64,000 nucleotides of DNA from Hofstenia miamia. Taxonomy: Eukaryota > Xenacoelomorpha > Acoela > Hofsteniidae. Below the pieces are notes generated by a model. It was not told the DNA's origin and searched no databases. It was given only the letters and a program-made list of their open reading frames with translations. Shown piece after piece: positions 22,201-33,838 of this stretch. The DNA lies in the NCBI GenBank assembly GCA_900660155.1, contig CABFPE010000564.1, forward strand, positions 262,254 to 326,253, given 5' to 3'. Within the stretch, counting starts at the first letter, position 1, and every line of letters begins with the position of its first letter. A program made the translations under genes and the position numbers.

Positions 22201-25200
22201 ATAAAAATAAAATATGGTCCTGTGAACCTAAATTTCTAAAAAAATTTCAACATATCAGGCTAAACGGAATTGCTCTTATTCTTATCTAAAGGCGAAGTGT
22301 ATAAGAAAGGGCTTGTATATTTTATAGTTAAATTGGATATATACTATATCAGCGATGCCAGGGTGAAATTTGACAGAGAACCAGATTGTTTTCAAGTGAA
22401 TCAACGGCGGCCAAATTATATGTGGTATCATTTGTCAATATTGTATCATAGTACTCCGAGTATTATTTATCAAAAAAAATTTCCACCCACTGATATAGCT
22501 GGGCCAGATCCGGCCGCCACAACGGCATTAGTGTACTATATTAAAATATAGTATAATAAAAAGTATGAATCTTACATGGCATAATTCATCCTCTTAAATC
22601 CCGAAATTCTGTCTGGGATAAAATTTTAAAAAATTTATTTTTACAGGATCATTAGCAAACGTTTGAGTTATTACATTAACTTGGATTTTAATTTTGATAA
22701 AAAATTTCAATGGACTCAGTTTGCACTTGGATTTTTCAAAATTTTTATTTTGCACAAAGAATCACTAAAAATCACAACCAAAAGCTAAAATCATTGTGTA
22801 AAACTTTAAAAAATGCACAAAACGCAAGTAGGAATAAAAACAGCATAAAACGAAAATATTAAAAACTCAACAATTTATAATACGTTTAAACTTTAAATGG
22901 ATACAAAATAAGCTAAATCTTCGGATTCGACAAAAAGTAGTAAATGGCTTAAAGGGTGTGCAATAATACTAATAAAAACTAAGAAGCTAGGAAGTAAGAT
23001 ATGTGCTACTTACAAAGAGGTTGTGACAACTAATGTGTCGACGTATAGGCATCACTGTAGCAATGCATTCTAAGCGAATCCATATGCCATTGGATAACAC
23101 TCGTAAGCAACAAATCGCTATTGATTGCGGGATGCAGATACAAACTCCATTAAATATATTTCAATCTCATTTCACAAAGCTTGGATAAATGGAATGCGGC
23201 CTTTCTATATTACGAGTAAATAAACATCATTAAGATGTCTTTAAAAACTTTTTCATGCGTGTGGATAGGCAACTCAGAACTTTATGTAATGTGTGTTTAG
23301 GTTTCAACGTTTGCTTTTGCTTCGATTTACAACAATTAAAAATGTGTATTCTTTCTCCTTCATGCTTCGTAGTTGTTCAATGTCTGATTTGCTTCACAAT
23401 TTTGAATATCGCTTACAATCTGTCCATGATGATATCAGATGAAACTTATTAACGTTTATTATTTGCCGTACTAATAAAGACAATTTCAATAGAATTACTC
23501 GTCTTGCCAAATACGTTCATAACCACTCAAATGTTAAGCTATTTGATCGACACCAACTTGCTAAACAGATTGACCAAATTATATATTTTAATAAACAACA
23601 CTATAATTAAAATATCAACAACCATAATAGGTTTGTGTTTGTTGCTGTAGGTAAGTTCTGATTGTCTGCGAAATTATCAATTTTGATGGAATAATATATT
23701 AATATTCACTAAAATTATCCATAATTAAGGTTGATCGATAACCAAATTACAAAAGTCAATTAATTATCATTCAATTATTAACCTGCTACATCAATTATCA
23801 ATTATTAACCGATTTCCCCGACGGACATTGATATTAATAGTTAAAACCACTTGCTTTAAAGAAATATCGAAAACAAAATTAAAACATTTATAAGCGCTTA
23901 TTTTAACAACGGCGTAGGGATTTAGGATTAGGGTTTATACTGACCAGATTTTCGCGAAATGTGTTATTGAACTATGATTGGCTCAAACATAAAACAAACC
24001 TTACAGATGGGAACTCTGAGTTTTGCAAGCAATTTTGACAATAACTGAAAATTGAATCAAATTTACAAGCTGAATATGTCAATATTACTAAATGATAGGT
24101 CAGTTACCAATTAGCAATCAATAAATCGAATAACCCAGCAATAATAGCTAACAGGGCATCCAAAAATCTATTATTTTAATTTTTTCAATTTATTATAAAC
24201 AACGCTGAATTGTAAAGGATTGACCAGAGCATATCATATTAGTATCTGGCAAAGGTAAAGTAGTAAATGAACATAAAATTTAAGGGCAAAGAGAGGTAAC
24301 CACCAGCGACGTATGCAGGGATGTCAACCTCGAGATAATTTTCAAAATCATTGAAAATAATCATGGGAGCATATTTGAGTTGTCTATCATCATTCTAGCT
24401 GTGAGAAAAACATAATTTTAACAAAATATTCCACATTGATTATTCTTAATGACGCTTTAAACTGCGAAATATATGATGCAAAATTTATATGGTGTATAAC
24501 CATAAATTTTGAATGGAGCTAAAATTCACATGTTTTACCAAAAGGTATTATTTTATAAGTCAGTGACTCAGAGGAAAGAAAAAAAGAAATGAATTTTAGT
24601 AAAAAATGTATTCAACAATTACACAATATTACTGTCACACATGTAACCGATTATTTTAGAAAGTATTTCACTACTAAGGCTTCTGCTTAAGACACTAATC
24701 ATATATATTTCCTCTTCTAGCTTTTCATCAAGATATCGTAAGCGCAATTGATCAATATTCATGGGAAGTTTTCTCATTGTTAAATTGAACCGAAAAGATG
24801 CATTATACACGTAATCATGCATGCTGAAATAGTTTTCACAATATTAGCAATCAACTATGAACAAAATCATTTCTTAAATAGAGTTTCAGTTAATATACAT
24901 AGTCGCGAACACTAGTTTTGGAGATATCGTGCACATTAGTAAATATACAAAAGTAAAAAAATTTAAGAGAAAAATAATAAAGAAAACACCGATAAAGTTA
25001 ATGGGATTTTCTGAATGCATATTATTCTATGCACGGAAAACAATATACAACTACGGAAAAATGAAGGTTTGTCAATTAAGCACCTGAAATAGATATTAAC
25101 GTTCACCCAAATGTGTGTTTCACCATATAATTATATTCCTGAAATTCAAGATTAAATGATTACAATGTTCAAGGTCTTACTTTTCTTCAGAGTGTTATCT

Positions 25201-28200
25201 TGGCTTACCCTCACAATGTAAACTCACTGTATTTGTATATCAAAACGTGTAAACATGTTCATTGCATGTTAGCAAAGTTTGCTTAAAATTATCCCAAGGA
25301 TATGCAGATACTTTGGTCCAAATATCTAGGAACACACTGTAACTATGATATTGATATTCTTCTTTTCTGTTGCTTATTTTTGACTCTCAACAAAAAGTTT
25401 AATTTAATGTCAATTTTTTATATTTAATAAGTTCCTTTTCATTCATTCCAGGTACAAAGAAATCAGTGTTATATGTAAAAAACGCACCGTGTCACACACG
25501 TAACTACAATACTATTTCAAATTTTGAATGAACCTTGGCAATTTTTATTATATTAAAATGCCATGGCAAGCAAAATATCCCTGCTTAACCTGAACACTTA
25601 ACAGGAAAAATGCATTGCTCTTTGCAAAACCTTGTCCATAGCCTGCGACAGAGGTAACCGAATTTTATTGGTCTGTAAAATACACAAATGTTTCCATTAA
25701 ATAATTTTTTTGTTGAGGATATTTACATTTGTTCTTATTTTTCATGATGTAAATCTTTTAACTTATTTATATCAAAAAAGAAAATTATTGAGCTTAGTGT
25801 TTCATTCCTGAGGAATGCAGTCAGGTTTCCAACGTTGATTTGTTTCCGATAAAAATGAAATATTATATAAAAATATAAAACAAGATAGGCCAGCTTGATA
25901 ATAGTGAGATATCTCTCATTGGAATAATCCCGCATACGCACCTGGTAAACACATTCCTAAACGTTTATATACAAATTAGAAGACTACCTCGACTTCGTTT
26001 AGTTTATTTGACAATGTGACATTTTCTTCAAAAAATTCTTTGAGTCCTTCCTAAATAGAGAACAATAAAAACGCGCACTTTGAACAATAATAAAAAATTA
26101 CATTACATAAATATTTATGCAATTGCAACAGGCAACAGATGGACTTGCGAAATTAAAGTAACAAATGTATGTACTTTATACAATGACATACGATGCCTTC
26201 CAATTCGACTAACAAGTTTTCTCTAAAATTAACCCTTTGAGGTCACATTGAATATACTTATTTCGGACAACTAAACTCTATTTTGGCATTTTTTGAAAAG
26301 ATCTTTATGTGAAATTTGAATCTATCAAAAACTTTAATTTGGCAATATTTCGATGTATTAATCCCTGTTTTCCAAGTAATTGTCGTATTTAATGAACAAA
26401 CAGAAATCATAATAAAAAATTTAATGCTACTAAACTGAGTTCACAAACATGTTAAAACTTTAAATTAAGATACTTTTTTCAGAAATTTTTTAAAATGATA
26501 AGCTAAATGCATACATTTTGCCCAATAAAACCAAATTGTATTTGCAACCCAGCCGGTTAGTTAAACTGCAAAGAACAATATTATGCATAATGTAACATTT
26601 CGAACCTTGAAATTTTCACATGTTTTTCAGTGTAATAGGGCAGTTTTGAAATTTGAAGAGAATGTATACGAATTATATAGACTAATTATTTATTTGAGGC
26701 TAAATTGCAAAACCATTTTTCGCTTATCCACCAGTTTAATAACTATTAAAAAAGCTCAAATACTTAACTAATAGCCACACCACATGTGACGTGTATTAAC
26801 TGGCCTGGAAAGTTCATTAAGTATTTACTTTTCCCTTTGCGCATTGTAATTTAAACAAAAATCAAATTAACACGGACGAACAAAATTAAACAGGAACAAA
26901 AGAATGTACAGGATTGCCAACTACTGTAGAGGTTAAGGATTGCATCATGCTTTCAAACTATTTTGAGGAACATGATTTAGAAATCAACATTTAAATGTAT
27001 TGAGTAAGGAGGCAAGCTATAAAGTTCGTTCCATAAAAAAGTTCTGTGAAACCTCATATAATATGTTCAACTAAGCCTGAAAACTTTTGCGAAGAGAAAT
27101 AAGCTTTAAAACAAATTATCACGTTCAACTGATTTCGGTGACAACTCACGGATATAGAGTAAACAAACAAAAAGTGACGGTTTATACATATATATGCAAT
27201 AGCTAAAGCAAATAATGAAAGTGGTACTAAAATTATGGTTTCCATTTTATATCTGATATCCAGTATACTTAAAATGTGTATTATCCCTGACACAATTTGC
27301 AGGATTAGAAGTGGCAAACGCGATATGTAAATAAAACTATGAGAAATATAAAATTTCAAAACCAAAATAGATAAACAGGAATTTATATTTTTAAAAACTT
27401 ATGCAAATAAAATTTATAATTTTGAATTAAGAGGGTTAGAACTAACATTCGGAAAATTGAGTTCAGTTTGTATTCCTATCAGCATGTAATGATTTGTGGG
27501 AAACATCCGCTTGCTTTTAAATATGTAAAATATATTGGTTTACAAAACCCTATTGAGTTGGGCTTTTTGACATACGTGAAAGGTTGGGGTGGGGTGAAAC
27601 TGCCCCACCTACGTATTTTTTTTAGTTCTAGTTCCAAAATTTTGCATGTTGAAAGCATGAACATTAACCTTTAGAAAAAGGATCTTTATTCCAATGGTGG
27701 GCATAATTTTTGCTGACACCAGCTCCAATGATTGTGAAAACCCTTATTATTTATGATTCTGATCGATTTACAAGAATTGTCTTCGACAAAGCGGTTTGTC
27801 AATTTAAAGTAACACAAGCAGATATAGGTATAACAAATAAACTTCGTTAACCCAAGCGCTTTCCCTAGTTCTGGTGCTATCGAAAGCCCTAATTCAACAT
27901 ATATTTTGGAGGCATTTTGGCAGAATACGACGAAGATTTTAAACGGTATCATCAAGTGAAGTACAGCAAGAATATCTTACCGGCGTTTAAGGGAAAGCAC
28001 AATAGAAAGACGACAAATCTGATGAAAAGCAACAGCGTGTTTTATTTTAGGATTATAATGATATATTTGAGTTTGCTTTTTTTATAATACAATTATCATC
28101 ATTATTTAATTGTTGTGATATTATTATTTAAAATATGCGACACATTTTTATTCCAATGCCACATTCTAGTTTTTCAAGGCCACACTGTGTGGAACTGGAA

Positions 28201-31200
28201 GCCCAGTTTTAAAATCTGTTGGAAGCATTATTTGTTTTGATTAATACATCCAATCAAACTGGATTTTTGCATGTAGTAACTTTAAACATGCAACTTTACA
28301 ATCATAACTTCTACTTAACAATAATAAATAAAATATTTGCTTACGTTAGCAGTTTTCAACAATTTTTCGAAAAAATGGGATTGTGAACATATATTGTGGC
28401 TAGAATTACCTTGTTTCCTACCTTGCAATAGTAGTTTTGAATACAAAACATCGTAAAAATGCGTAAAACAATATGGATGAGAGTAAAAATCTGGGTAGCT
28501 TATGGCCTACCTCAATTTTTCATAAAAAATAAAATAGGTAAGCGGTGGGGTAAATTTACAACTCCACAACCTAAGTAGGGTTAAGTGAGTTGACCTGATG
28601 GGGAAAAATTACTTGAGATGAAAAGTGAAAAAGTAAACAATATTACTGTAATTTAATAAATCATACTGTTTAATGAAATATCTGTGTAAGCAAGGATGGA
28701 AGTCGAAACTATACCTACAGGTTACCACATGCCACTTTTTACTTTGTGGGTTTAATTAATGTTGTGGTTTTACCTCTAAATGAATGAAAAATTAATTTCA
28801 AGAAATGTTTGAATTTGTGATCTCACAAACGTTCGGCAGTTGTCAATTGTGCAAACTAAGTATGGTAAACTTTAGTGCAATAATTATTACTAAAAAGAAC
28901 TTGCAAAAGAGATAGTGTTGAGCTCTTATCCACAACCTTTAGTTGCATTAAGAACACATTATTACATTGTTGCTGATTCGAATAAAACTACAAAACGCAT
29001 TTGAATTTCAAAAAGTTTTGATAACGGACAAATTGTTCAGTTGTGGTGTGGATAGCGATAGTAATTTAGTTCTCGACTTTTGTCCAAAAGTCAATTTTTT
29101 ACCTTTACTCTAGTTATGAAGAAACAATGGTTGGTGTTGCTATGGAAATATGTTTTTTGTTGGAGGCAAATTGCTTAGAGAAAGAAGTTAAAAGCATGAT
29201 GCGAATCGTTTCAAGTATTATCTATATGACGAATTAGACGCATAATTCCATAAAGTAAAATCGATCGAGTCATAATGGAAAAGCTATAGAATTTAAACCT
29301 AACAAACATGACCAGCATAATTTAATGAAACGAATTTTAAACATAATTAGTGCTAGTATACATAAAAATATTGCAAAATAAAGCCTTAAATTTACATATC
29401 TTAATACAAATTTAATTTTCTAAAATAGATATAACTTTCAGTATTTAAGAGATCACAACAAGGAAATGAAAATTTTTTTAGTATATCAGAAAATGTGCAA
29501 TTTACAGTACATCGGTTAAATGCGGACAGAAGTATTCGCAGAATGTATATTAATAATACCCCTTAAACTGTTTAAAAATACTGAGTAAACAGTAAAAAAT
29601 TAAGAATAAAAAACAATATAATAAGAATTACAAGTGGTTCGCATATTAGATTTGAAAATTAGCGAACACAGCTGACATTGAATATTATATAGTCTAACAG
29701 AATTGAAGCTAATAAAACCAATTCAACATTGAATGTCATTGCATGCGAAGTACAATGGAGATTAAATTAAGCATTACTTAGATTTGAAATATACTTTTCA
29801 TATAATTAATTGAATACAATGGAACTTCAAAAGACTCGCCTTGAGGATGCAATTGCATTAACAGAAAATTTCCCCTTATTATTCAGTGATACATTTCGGC
29901 CAATTATCAATACGCATATGCATCTAGAATGACTAAAACTATAAGATAAATAACAAACCTTGGTGGATTCCTGATATAAGCTCTTCTCATCATTTAAGAG
30001 AATAATTTCCTGCTTCAGATTATCTTCGCTTTGGTTCTTAGCAAAGCATGTTAACTGAGCTTCCAAAGTTTCCAATCTCGATAGCATTCTAAATTCAACA
30101 ACATGATTAATGAAAATGCCATTAGATAAGCAACCGGCGTCTTTCAAATTTGTCTATGGATTTGTTGAAGTAAAGATTTTGAATCAAAAATTAAATTGCG
30201 ATTAATAACAAATGACTAAATCCTACACACATTGTCAAGTCATAAATCAGTCAAATAACGATGTCAAGCTTTTGATACTCCCACTATTTCCAAATACTGA
30301 TAGATTTAGTCTGTATTACATGACCTATTTGCTTAAATTGTATTAAATATTAAAATGAAAACTGCATGGAAAAATAGTTTATGCTAAGATATAAGATTAA
30401 TTTAAGATGCGCATGTGCACAAAACGATTTGAAGTGCAATTTCTAAAGTACAGCACGTTTTGTGCTACTGCTCACACTAATACAAAAAAGGAAAATTTTA
30501 CTTTGCAGACGTAACTTCTTCGTCGCCATCGCAATGCATCGTACACTTTAAGTATGTATCATTGAATATATATGAAAAAATACCACAAAGAGCATTGAAT
30601 ATATTACCTAAGTCACATTTTCAAAAAGTTTATAAGAATCTTACCCATATTTGGTAAATGTCAGTAGTTATATTTAGTGGTATGTTAGGAGCCTACCGTC
30701 ATTCATATTAAGAGTTCTCATTGATAATTTTTAGCCATATTAGAAAAGGATATATATTTTAAATGAAAGATGAGATCATTATATGTTATAAAAAAGGCAA
30801 AAGAGCTAACCGATCTTCTGCTATTAAGGCTTGCCAACTATCATTTGAAGCATTATTTGTATCCTCCACAAGTCGTTGAAGAGCAGCCAGTTTTGCTTCC
30901 AGATTATGTTCCCTATGAGAAGCTTCCTATATCACTGTTGTAACAGAGATTAGAAAATTTAGTTCATACCTCCAAATATTGATGCAACAAATACAAATCT
31001 TGCGTAGGAACTTGTAAACCAGAATTAAGCTAAAAAATATTGAATATTTCGAATGAATTTTGTTACTTACTGCTAATTACTTAAACAATAAGTTTAGTTA
31101 TATCCAGTACCCGGTGTTCTCAAAAATGATAATGAAAATTTTTTTGTTTGTTGAAGGGCGTATCCCCTGCTTATCGTGCTGTGCAGGGCATATAAAATAA

Positions 31201-33015
31201 CAATCATCACTAGCAATGGCTTGATTTTAAATGGTACACTCTACAGTAAGTTAAATGTAGTATTTTAATAGGTCTTAAGAGACTTCCCTATTACGGAACA
31301 ATGCAAAAACTGTCACGCGGTAGTCTACACCATTTATTGGTAATAATCGTGTTGCTTGTTTCGAGTTATACACCACTGACTTAGATCAATAAATATAGAG
31401 TGCCACTGTTAATTTTACTTTAGCTAACTTTAATGACGTTGTAATCCATATTTACGCATATCGGATAATTATGTTAGGTGTACTACCTACATTTTCTATA
31501 TTGTTCTATAGAATCGCTCATGCATAAGATGTTTGAAAAAATGTTATAAACGTTTAAGAAGTTTTATTCAAAAATATCAAGCAAGAAAATTAGCCAAATA
31601 CAACACAAATTGAAATTAGTATTAAAAGTTAAAATAATGTAAGATGGTACTCACGTGGAAATTTCGATTAAAGCTATTTCAGATCAACAATAGTCAGAAG
31701 CAGACTATCAAATTTAACAATACTATCTAATAAACCCTAACAAGATTATCCATACTGAAAAATGTTATCCCAGCTTTACATTAACTTTTGACGGCAATAG
31801 TATGTGTCACCAAATTGGAATTACGTTTTCAATACTAGTCTTGCTTATGTTACATTCATTATAGAATTTGAAAATTCATCAAAAATGACTTCTATTCAAT
31901 ATTGAAAAAATGCACGAGATTTGTAACGACAAAGCATCGACTTGTTAAGCTAAATTATGTATGTATATCAGAGTTGGATTGGCGAATTTTTTAGGCCCAA
32001 AACTGGTCCATGTCAAAATAACAATAATTCAGTTGAAGCTCGGCCTACCATATTTTTCTTTTACGTACTAACACCTTCATGACAATTTGCATAATGCGTT
32101 AATTAATATGTGCATAACCACTCAGTCTATCAACAAAGCAAATAAATTGTGTTGCAATTGCATTATAGTAACTTTAATTCCATTTCTGTCGTACGGCTTC
32201 AGCCCTGCCTAACGCCACCTTTATAACAGTAATGCATTTTTTCACATTCAATTCCTAAAATTATAGGTCACTTTACCGCAACTTATAACAGAGAAAAGTG
32301 AGAAAATTTTCAGATGAAGATCTAATCTGTACTCAGGAATAATTTAACTACCGAAAATTCAGCAAGCAAGGAAATTTGTATCCGAAATATTGTAATACAC
32401 TGACTATAATTTCAAAATATGGAACATTAAAGAAATTTGATGCAAGAAGAAAAACTTACACATGGAGCAATTCCATTATTAGCAATTCTAAAGATAATAT
32501 TAATTATATGATTGCGTAACAAAAGCTTACGTCGGCTTTGCTTCCTGACCATCGGGATGAAAAAGGGTTACACAAGTAGTTATACAACCATGAGTAACTA
32601 AATTCAATATCCGTAAACAAGATGTAATACTTGAAACATTACCTTGTTTCTGATTTTCCAGAACATCCACGCCGAATTGAATAATATCACCTGAGAAAAC
32701 TTCACGAGGAGCACTTTCTTCAGTACCTTTGCTGAGTCGTTGATTGTTTACAAATGTGCCGTTACTGCTCTTTGTATCTTGCACAAAAAACTAAAAATCG
32801 TCAAAAATAAAGCAATGTAAAATTACCTTGCCATTTTCATACCACATTTTTGCATGATTTCTAGAAAGAACTTTGCAATCAAATATTGAATTATTAGGTG
32901 ATGGTTTTGCACGAGCGACAGAACGCCCAACTTTGATTACGTCAGTTAACAGTATACTTCGCGTTTCAAAGCTATGCGAATTTGGGCGCTGCGTCAGGAT
33001 AACTTTGGCTGCCAT
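19209..33015 (-). CDS. SLMAP: SLMAP orthologue, 13 exons, 528 codons
   Basis: Product: sarcolemma membrane-associated protein family. In known animals SLMAP is a STRIPAK subunit whose FHA domain binds phosphothreonine on MST1/2 (Hippo) and brings in PP2A. Exons were joined by frame and splice sites at 32827-33015, 32643-32790, 32531-32597, 32460-32487, 30970-31029, 30811-30926, 29959-30088, 25988-26050, 21095-21244, 20647-20802, 20403-20565, 19327-19569 and 19209-19282; all phases agree. The FHA domain spans about residues 6-130, with GRS at 30-32, SRNH at 51-54 and SSNGTFVN at 71-78. These are the phosphopeptide-binding loops, and the binding arginine (R31) is kept. Residues 150-370 are coiled coil and follow vertebrate SLMAP closely, for example [10 protein letters not shown] and SAEDECEHL. 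From 370 on comes an acidic linker (CEDDDEDAF) and a second coiled coil not obviously alignable. The protein stops after [10 protein letters not shown] with no hydrophobic tail anchor, unlike the long vertebrate forms. Exon 4 is the weakest link. Start: the ATG is in the first FHA exon, with [14 protein letters not shown] matching the family start. Confidence 0.88.
19327..19569 (-). CDS. SLMAP: SLMAP exon 12
   Basis: 81 codons, [20 protein letters not shown] then a coiled coil ending [12 protein letters not shown]. Acceptor TTCTAG, donor GTATGC, phase 1 both ends. Confidence 0.8.
20361..20381. repeat. (AT)n microsatellite in SLMAP intron 11
   Basis: About ten AT units directly downstream of the exon 11 donor. 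Confidence 0.9.
20403..20565 (-). CDS. SLMAP: SLMAP exon 11
   Basis: Acidic, low-complexity linker: [20 protein letters not shown], then a hydrophobic [13 protein letters not shown]. Phase 1 at the donor GTAGGC. Assigned by phase and position; no family block is recognised here. Confidence 0.75.
20647..20802 (-). CDS. SLMAP: SLMAP exon 10
   Basis: 52 codons of charged coiled coil, including [19 protein letters not shown] and [13 protein letters not shown]. Phase 0 both sides; donor GTTACT is unusual but in frame. Confidence 0.82.
21095..21244 (-). CDS. SLMAP: SLMAP exon 9
   Basis: 50 codons of coiled coil, [20 protein letters not shown] and then [14 protein letters not shown], matching the N-T-E-D-E-C-T-H-L and E-L-R-E-L-A-N-K blocks of the family. 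Donor GTAAGA. Confidence 0.9.
23283..23611 (+). pseudogene. Coding-like tract, unidentified
   Basis: One plus-strand frame runs for about 108 codons with a single internal stop. It contains [19 protein letters not shown], then [20 protein letters not shown] and [19 protein letters not shown]. The composition is clearly protein-like. It sits antisense inside SLMAP intron 8, so it is more likely a transposon or retroposed fragment than a host exon. No family was recognised. Confidence 0.35.
24648..24823 (-). other. Candidate exon or retroposed fragment
   Basis: Between TTTCAG and a GTTACA donor, the minus strand is open and reads [20 protein letters not shown] followed by [18 protein letters not shown]. 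It is on the SLMAP strand, but 176 bp would break the phase-0 join between exons 8 and 9, so it was left out of the gene model. Unrecognised. Confidence 0.3.
25988..26050 (-). CDS. SLMAP: SLMAP exon 8
   Basis: 63 bp, phase 0 both sides: [20 protein letters not shown], aligning with the E-S-L-R-R-V-L to K-L-S-E-V-E stretch of vertebrate SLMAP. Flanking introns are 3.9 kb and 4.7 kb. Confidence 0.85.
26060..29950. other. SLMAP intron 7
   Basis: AT-rich intron. It contains the inverted-repeat element at 27575-28590. A hydrophobic minus-strand frame at 27054-27365 lacks any known motif and is probably chance. Confidence 0.5.
27575..28590. mobile_element. Possible non-autonomous DNA element with inverted ends
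   Basis: The left arm GGTTGGGGTGGGGTGAAACT followed by GCCCCACCTACG (27583-27615) is matched by the reverse complement of 28537-28575, GGTTGTGGAGTTGT then TTTACCCCACCGCTTACC. The arms are degenerate. About 0.95 kb lies between them with no recognised frame. Target duplications were not found. Confidence 0.4.
29959..30088 (-). CDS. SLMAP: SLMAP exon 7
   Basis: [20 protein letters not shown] followed by [16 protein letters not shown] matches the L-S-R-L-E and K-N-Q-T-E-D-S-L-R-K-E-L segment of the family. Donor GTTTGT, phase 0. Confidence 0.9.
30811..30926 (-). CDS. SLMAP: SLMAP exon 6
   Basis: Begins [19 protein letters not shown] and ends [10 protein letters not shown], very close to vertebrate SLMAP. 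Donor GTTAGC, phase 2. Confidence 0.9.
30970..31029 (-). CDS. SLMAP: SLMAP exon 5
   Basis: Phase 0 both sides. [20 protein letters not shown] corresponds to the S-Q-E-L-F-Q-L-S-Q-Y-L-Q segment of vertebrate SLMAP. Acceptor TTTTTTAG, donor GTATGA. Confidence 0.88.
31970..32225 (+). repeat. Dispersed repeat family, copy 2
   Basis: Partner of 15225-15500, inside SLMAP intron 4. It starts CAGAGTTGGATTGGCG and shares TTAGGCCCAAAACTGGTCC, AATTTGCATAATGCG, ATTAATATGTGCATAA and GCATTATAGTAACTTTAATT in the same order. Confidence 0.6.
32460..32487 (-). CDS. SLMAP: SLMAP exon 4, 28-bp microexon (tentative)
   Basis: Flanked by CTTTAG and GTAAGT. Its 28 bases turn the phase-2 end of exon 3 into phase 0, which exon 5 needs, giving [10 protein letters not shown] competing 19-bp candidate near 31651-31669, with donor GTGAGT, would also restore phase. 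One such exon is required; which one is unproved. Confidence 0.5.
32531..32597 (-). CDS. SLMAP: SLMAP exon 3
   Basis: Reads [20 protein letters not shown], the last strands of the FHA domain and first linker residues. Acceptor TTTAG, donor GTAAGC, leaving phase 2. Confidence 0.9.
32643..32790 (-). CDS. SLMAP: SLMAP exon 2 (FHA, second half)
   Basis: Begins after TTTTTAG with [16 protein letters not shown] and runs to NQKQ, phase 1 at the donor GTAATG. Residues 64-112. Confidence 0.9.
32827..33015 (-). CDS. SLMAP: SLMAP exon 1 (FHA, first half)
   Basis: Residues 1-63, from ATG at 33013-33015 to a phase-0 donor GTAATT. Contains the VGRSVAR and [10 protein letters not shown] loops. The start codon is only about 80 bp from the (AT)n tract and assembly gap, so promoter and 5' untranslated exons may be missing. 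Confidence 0.9.
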
Positions 33016-33074
33016 TCTATATAAAACTAAAAAGAAAATTAAGAATAAAACTTGACATAATTGCAATGTATCTA

Positions 33075-33206
33075 CTATATATATATATATATATATATNN
33101 NNNNNNNNNNNNNNNNNNNNNNNNNNNNNNNNNNNNNNNNNNNNNNNNNNNNNNNNNNNNNNNNNNNNNNNNNNNNNNNNNNNNNNNNNNNNNNNNNNNN
33201 NNNNNN

Positions 33207-33237
<31 letters not shown>
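33075..33237. repeat. (AT)n tract with assembly gap
   Basis: AT repeats at 33075-33098 and 33207-33237 flank 108 undetermined bases (33099-33206). The tract begins about 60 bp before the SLMAP start codon. True length unknown. Confidence 0.95.
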
Positions 33238-33243
<6 letters not shown>

Positions 33244-33245
33244 TA

Positions 33246-33838
33246 TTCGCCGTTTGTAATTTATACAGAATTTATATTCGTCATTTATAATCATTTTCAT
33301 ATATATACGTAACAATATTCGTCGTTTGTAACCAAAAATTTTTTTTATATTAATGAAGTTGCAAATTTAACAGTTTCTTAATCATATGCATTACACTAGT
33401 GCCTATTCCATTTATTAGAGCCAATGCCTTCCATAGTTGATTAATTTCTTGGCTACAGCAAACTCGAAAGTCTTGAACTTCAATAACCATATAATATTGT
33501 TAAGTACATAGTAATCAAAGGTATTATACCATATCCTATAAATCTTTAAAGAAATTTAGTAGATGTAGTTTTTAATTTGGAAGCTAATGAACTAGGTTCG
33601 AAGTCGATCCAAGCATTATTCACTGAGATATTAACGATTATTCCCCAAAATATAGGATCATGCCGGTATAGTGGGTTGTTAAATGAAATTTCAAAAAAAA
33701 ACAAAGTAGTCCATAGCCTATGCATCTTTAAAGGACTTTAGTAAATGTAGTTTTTAATTTGGGAGCTAATGAACTAAGTGTGAAGTTGATCCAAGCATTT
33801 TTGCTGAGAAATTACAAACGACGAATATTTGTGAAAAC
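33246..33838. mobile_element. Inverted-repeat element with internal direct repeats
   Basis: ATATTCGTCGTTTGTAA at 33317-33333 is exactly inverted at 33820-33836. Two looser copies, ATATTCGCCGTTTGTAA and ATATTCGTCATTTATAA, precede the left arm at 33245-33295. Inside, a block of about 105 bp occurs twice in the same direction (about 33525-33635 and 33705-33811), sharing TAGTTTTTAATTTGG and GCTAATGAACTA. No coding frame. It looks like a non-autonomous foldback element near the SLMAP promoter. Confidence 0.6.

Larger units (their letters stand above)
21250..25980. other. SLMAP intron 8
   Basis: 4.7 kb of AT-rich intron. It contains a GC-rich patch at 22490-22530 (GGGCCAGATCCGGCCGCC) and two coding-like tracts listed separately at 23283-23611 and 24648-24823. 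Apart from these nothing was recognised. Confidence 0.5.

Noticed and set aside
27054-27365. Hydrophobic 103-codon minus frame, possible membrane protein
   Set aside because: No start context, splice sites or family motif; AT-rich DNA yields such hydrophobic frames by chance.
31651-31669. 19-bp microexon as SLMAP exon 4
   Set aside because: Good splice sites and phase, but the 28-bp candidate lies nearer to exon 3. Kept only as the alternative.
32791-33315. 174-codon minus-strand frame
   Set aside because: It runs through the (AT)n tract and the undetermined bases; only the part from 33015 downward is real coding sequence (SLMAP exon 1).
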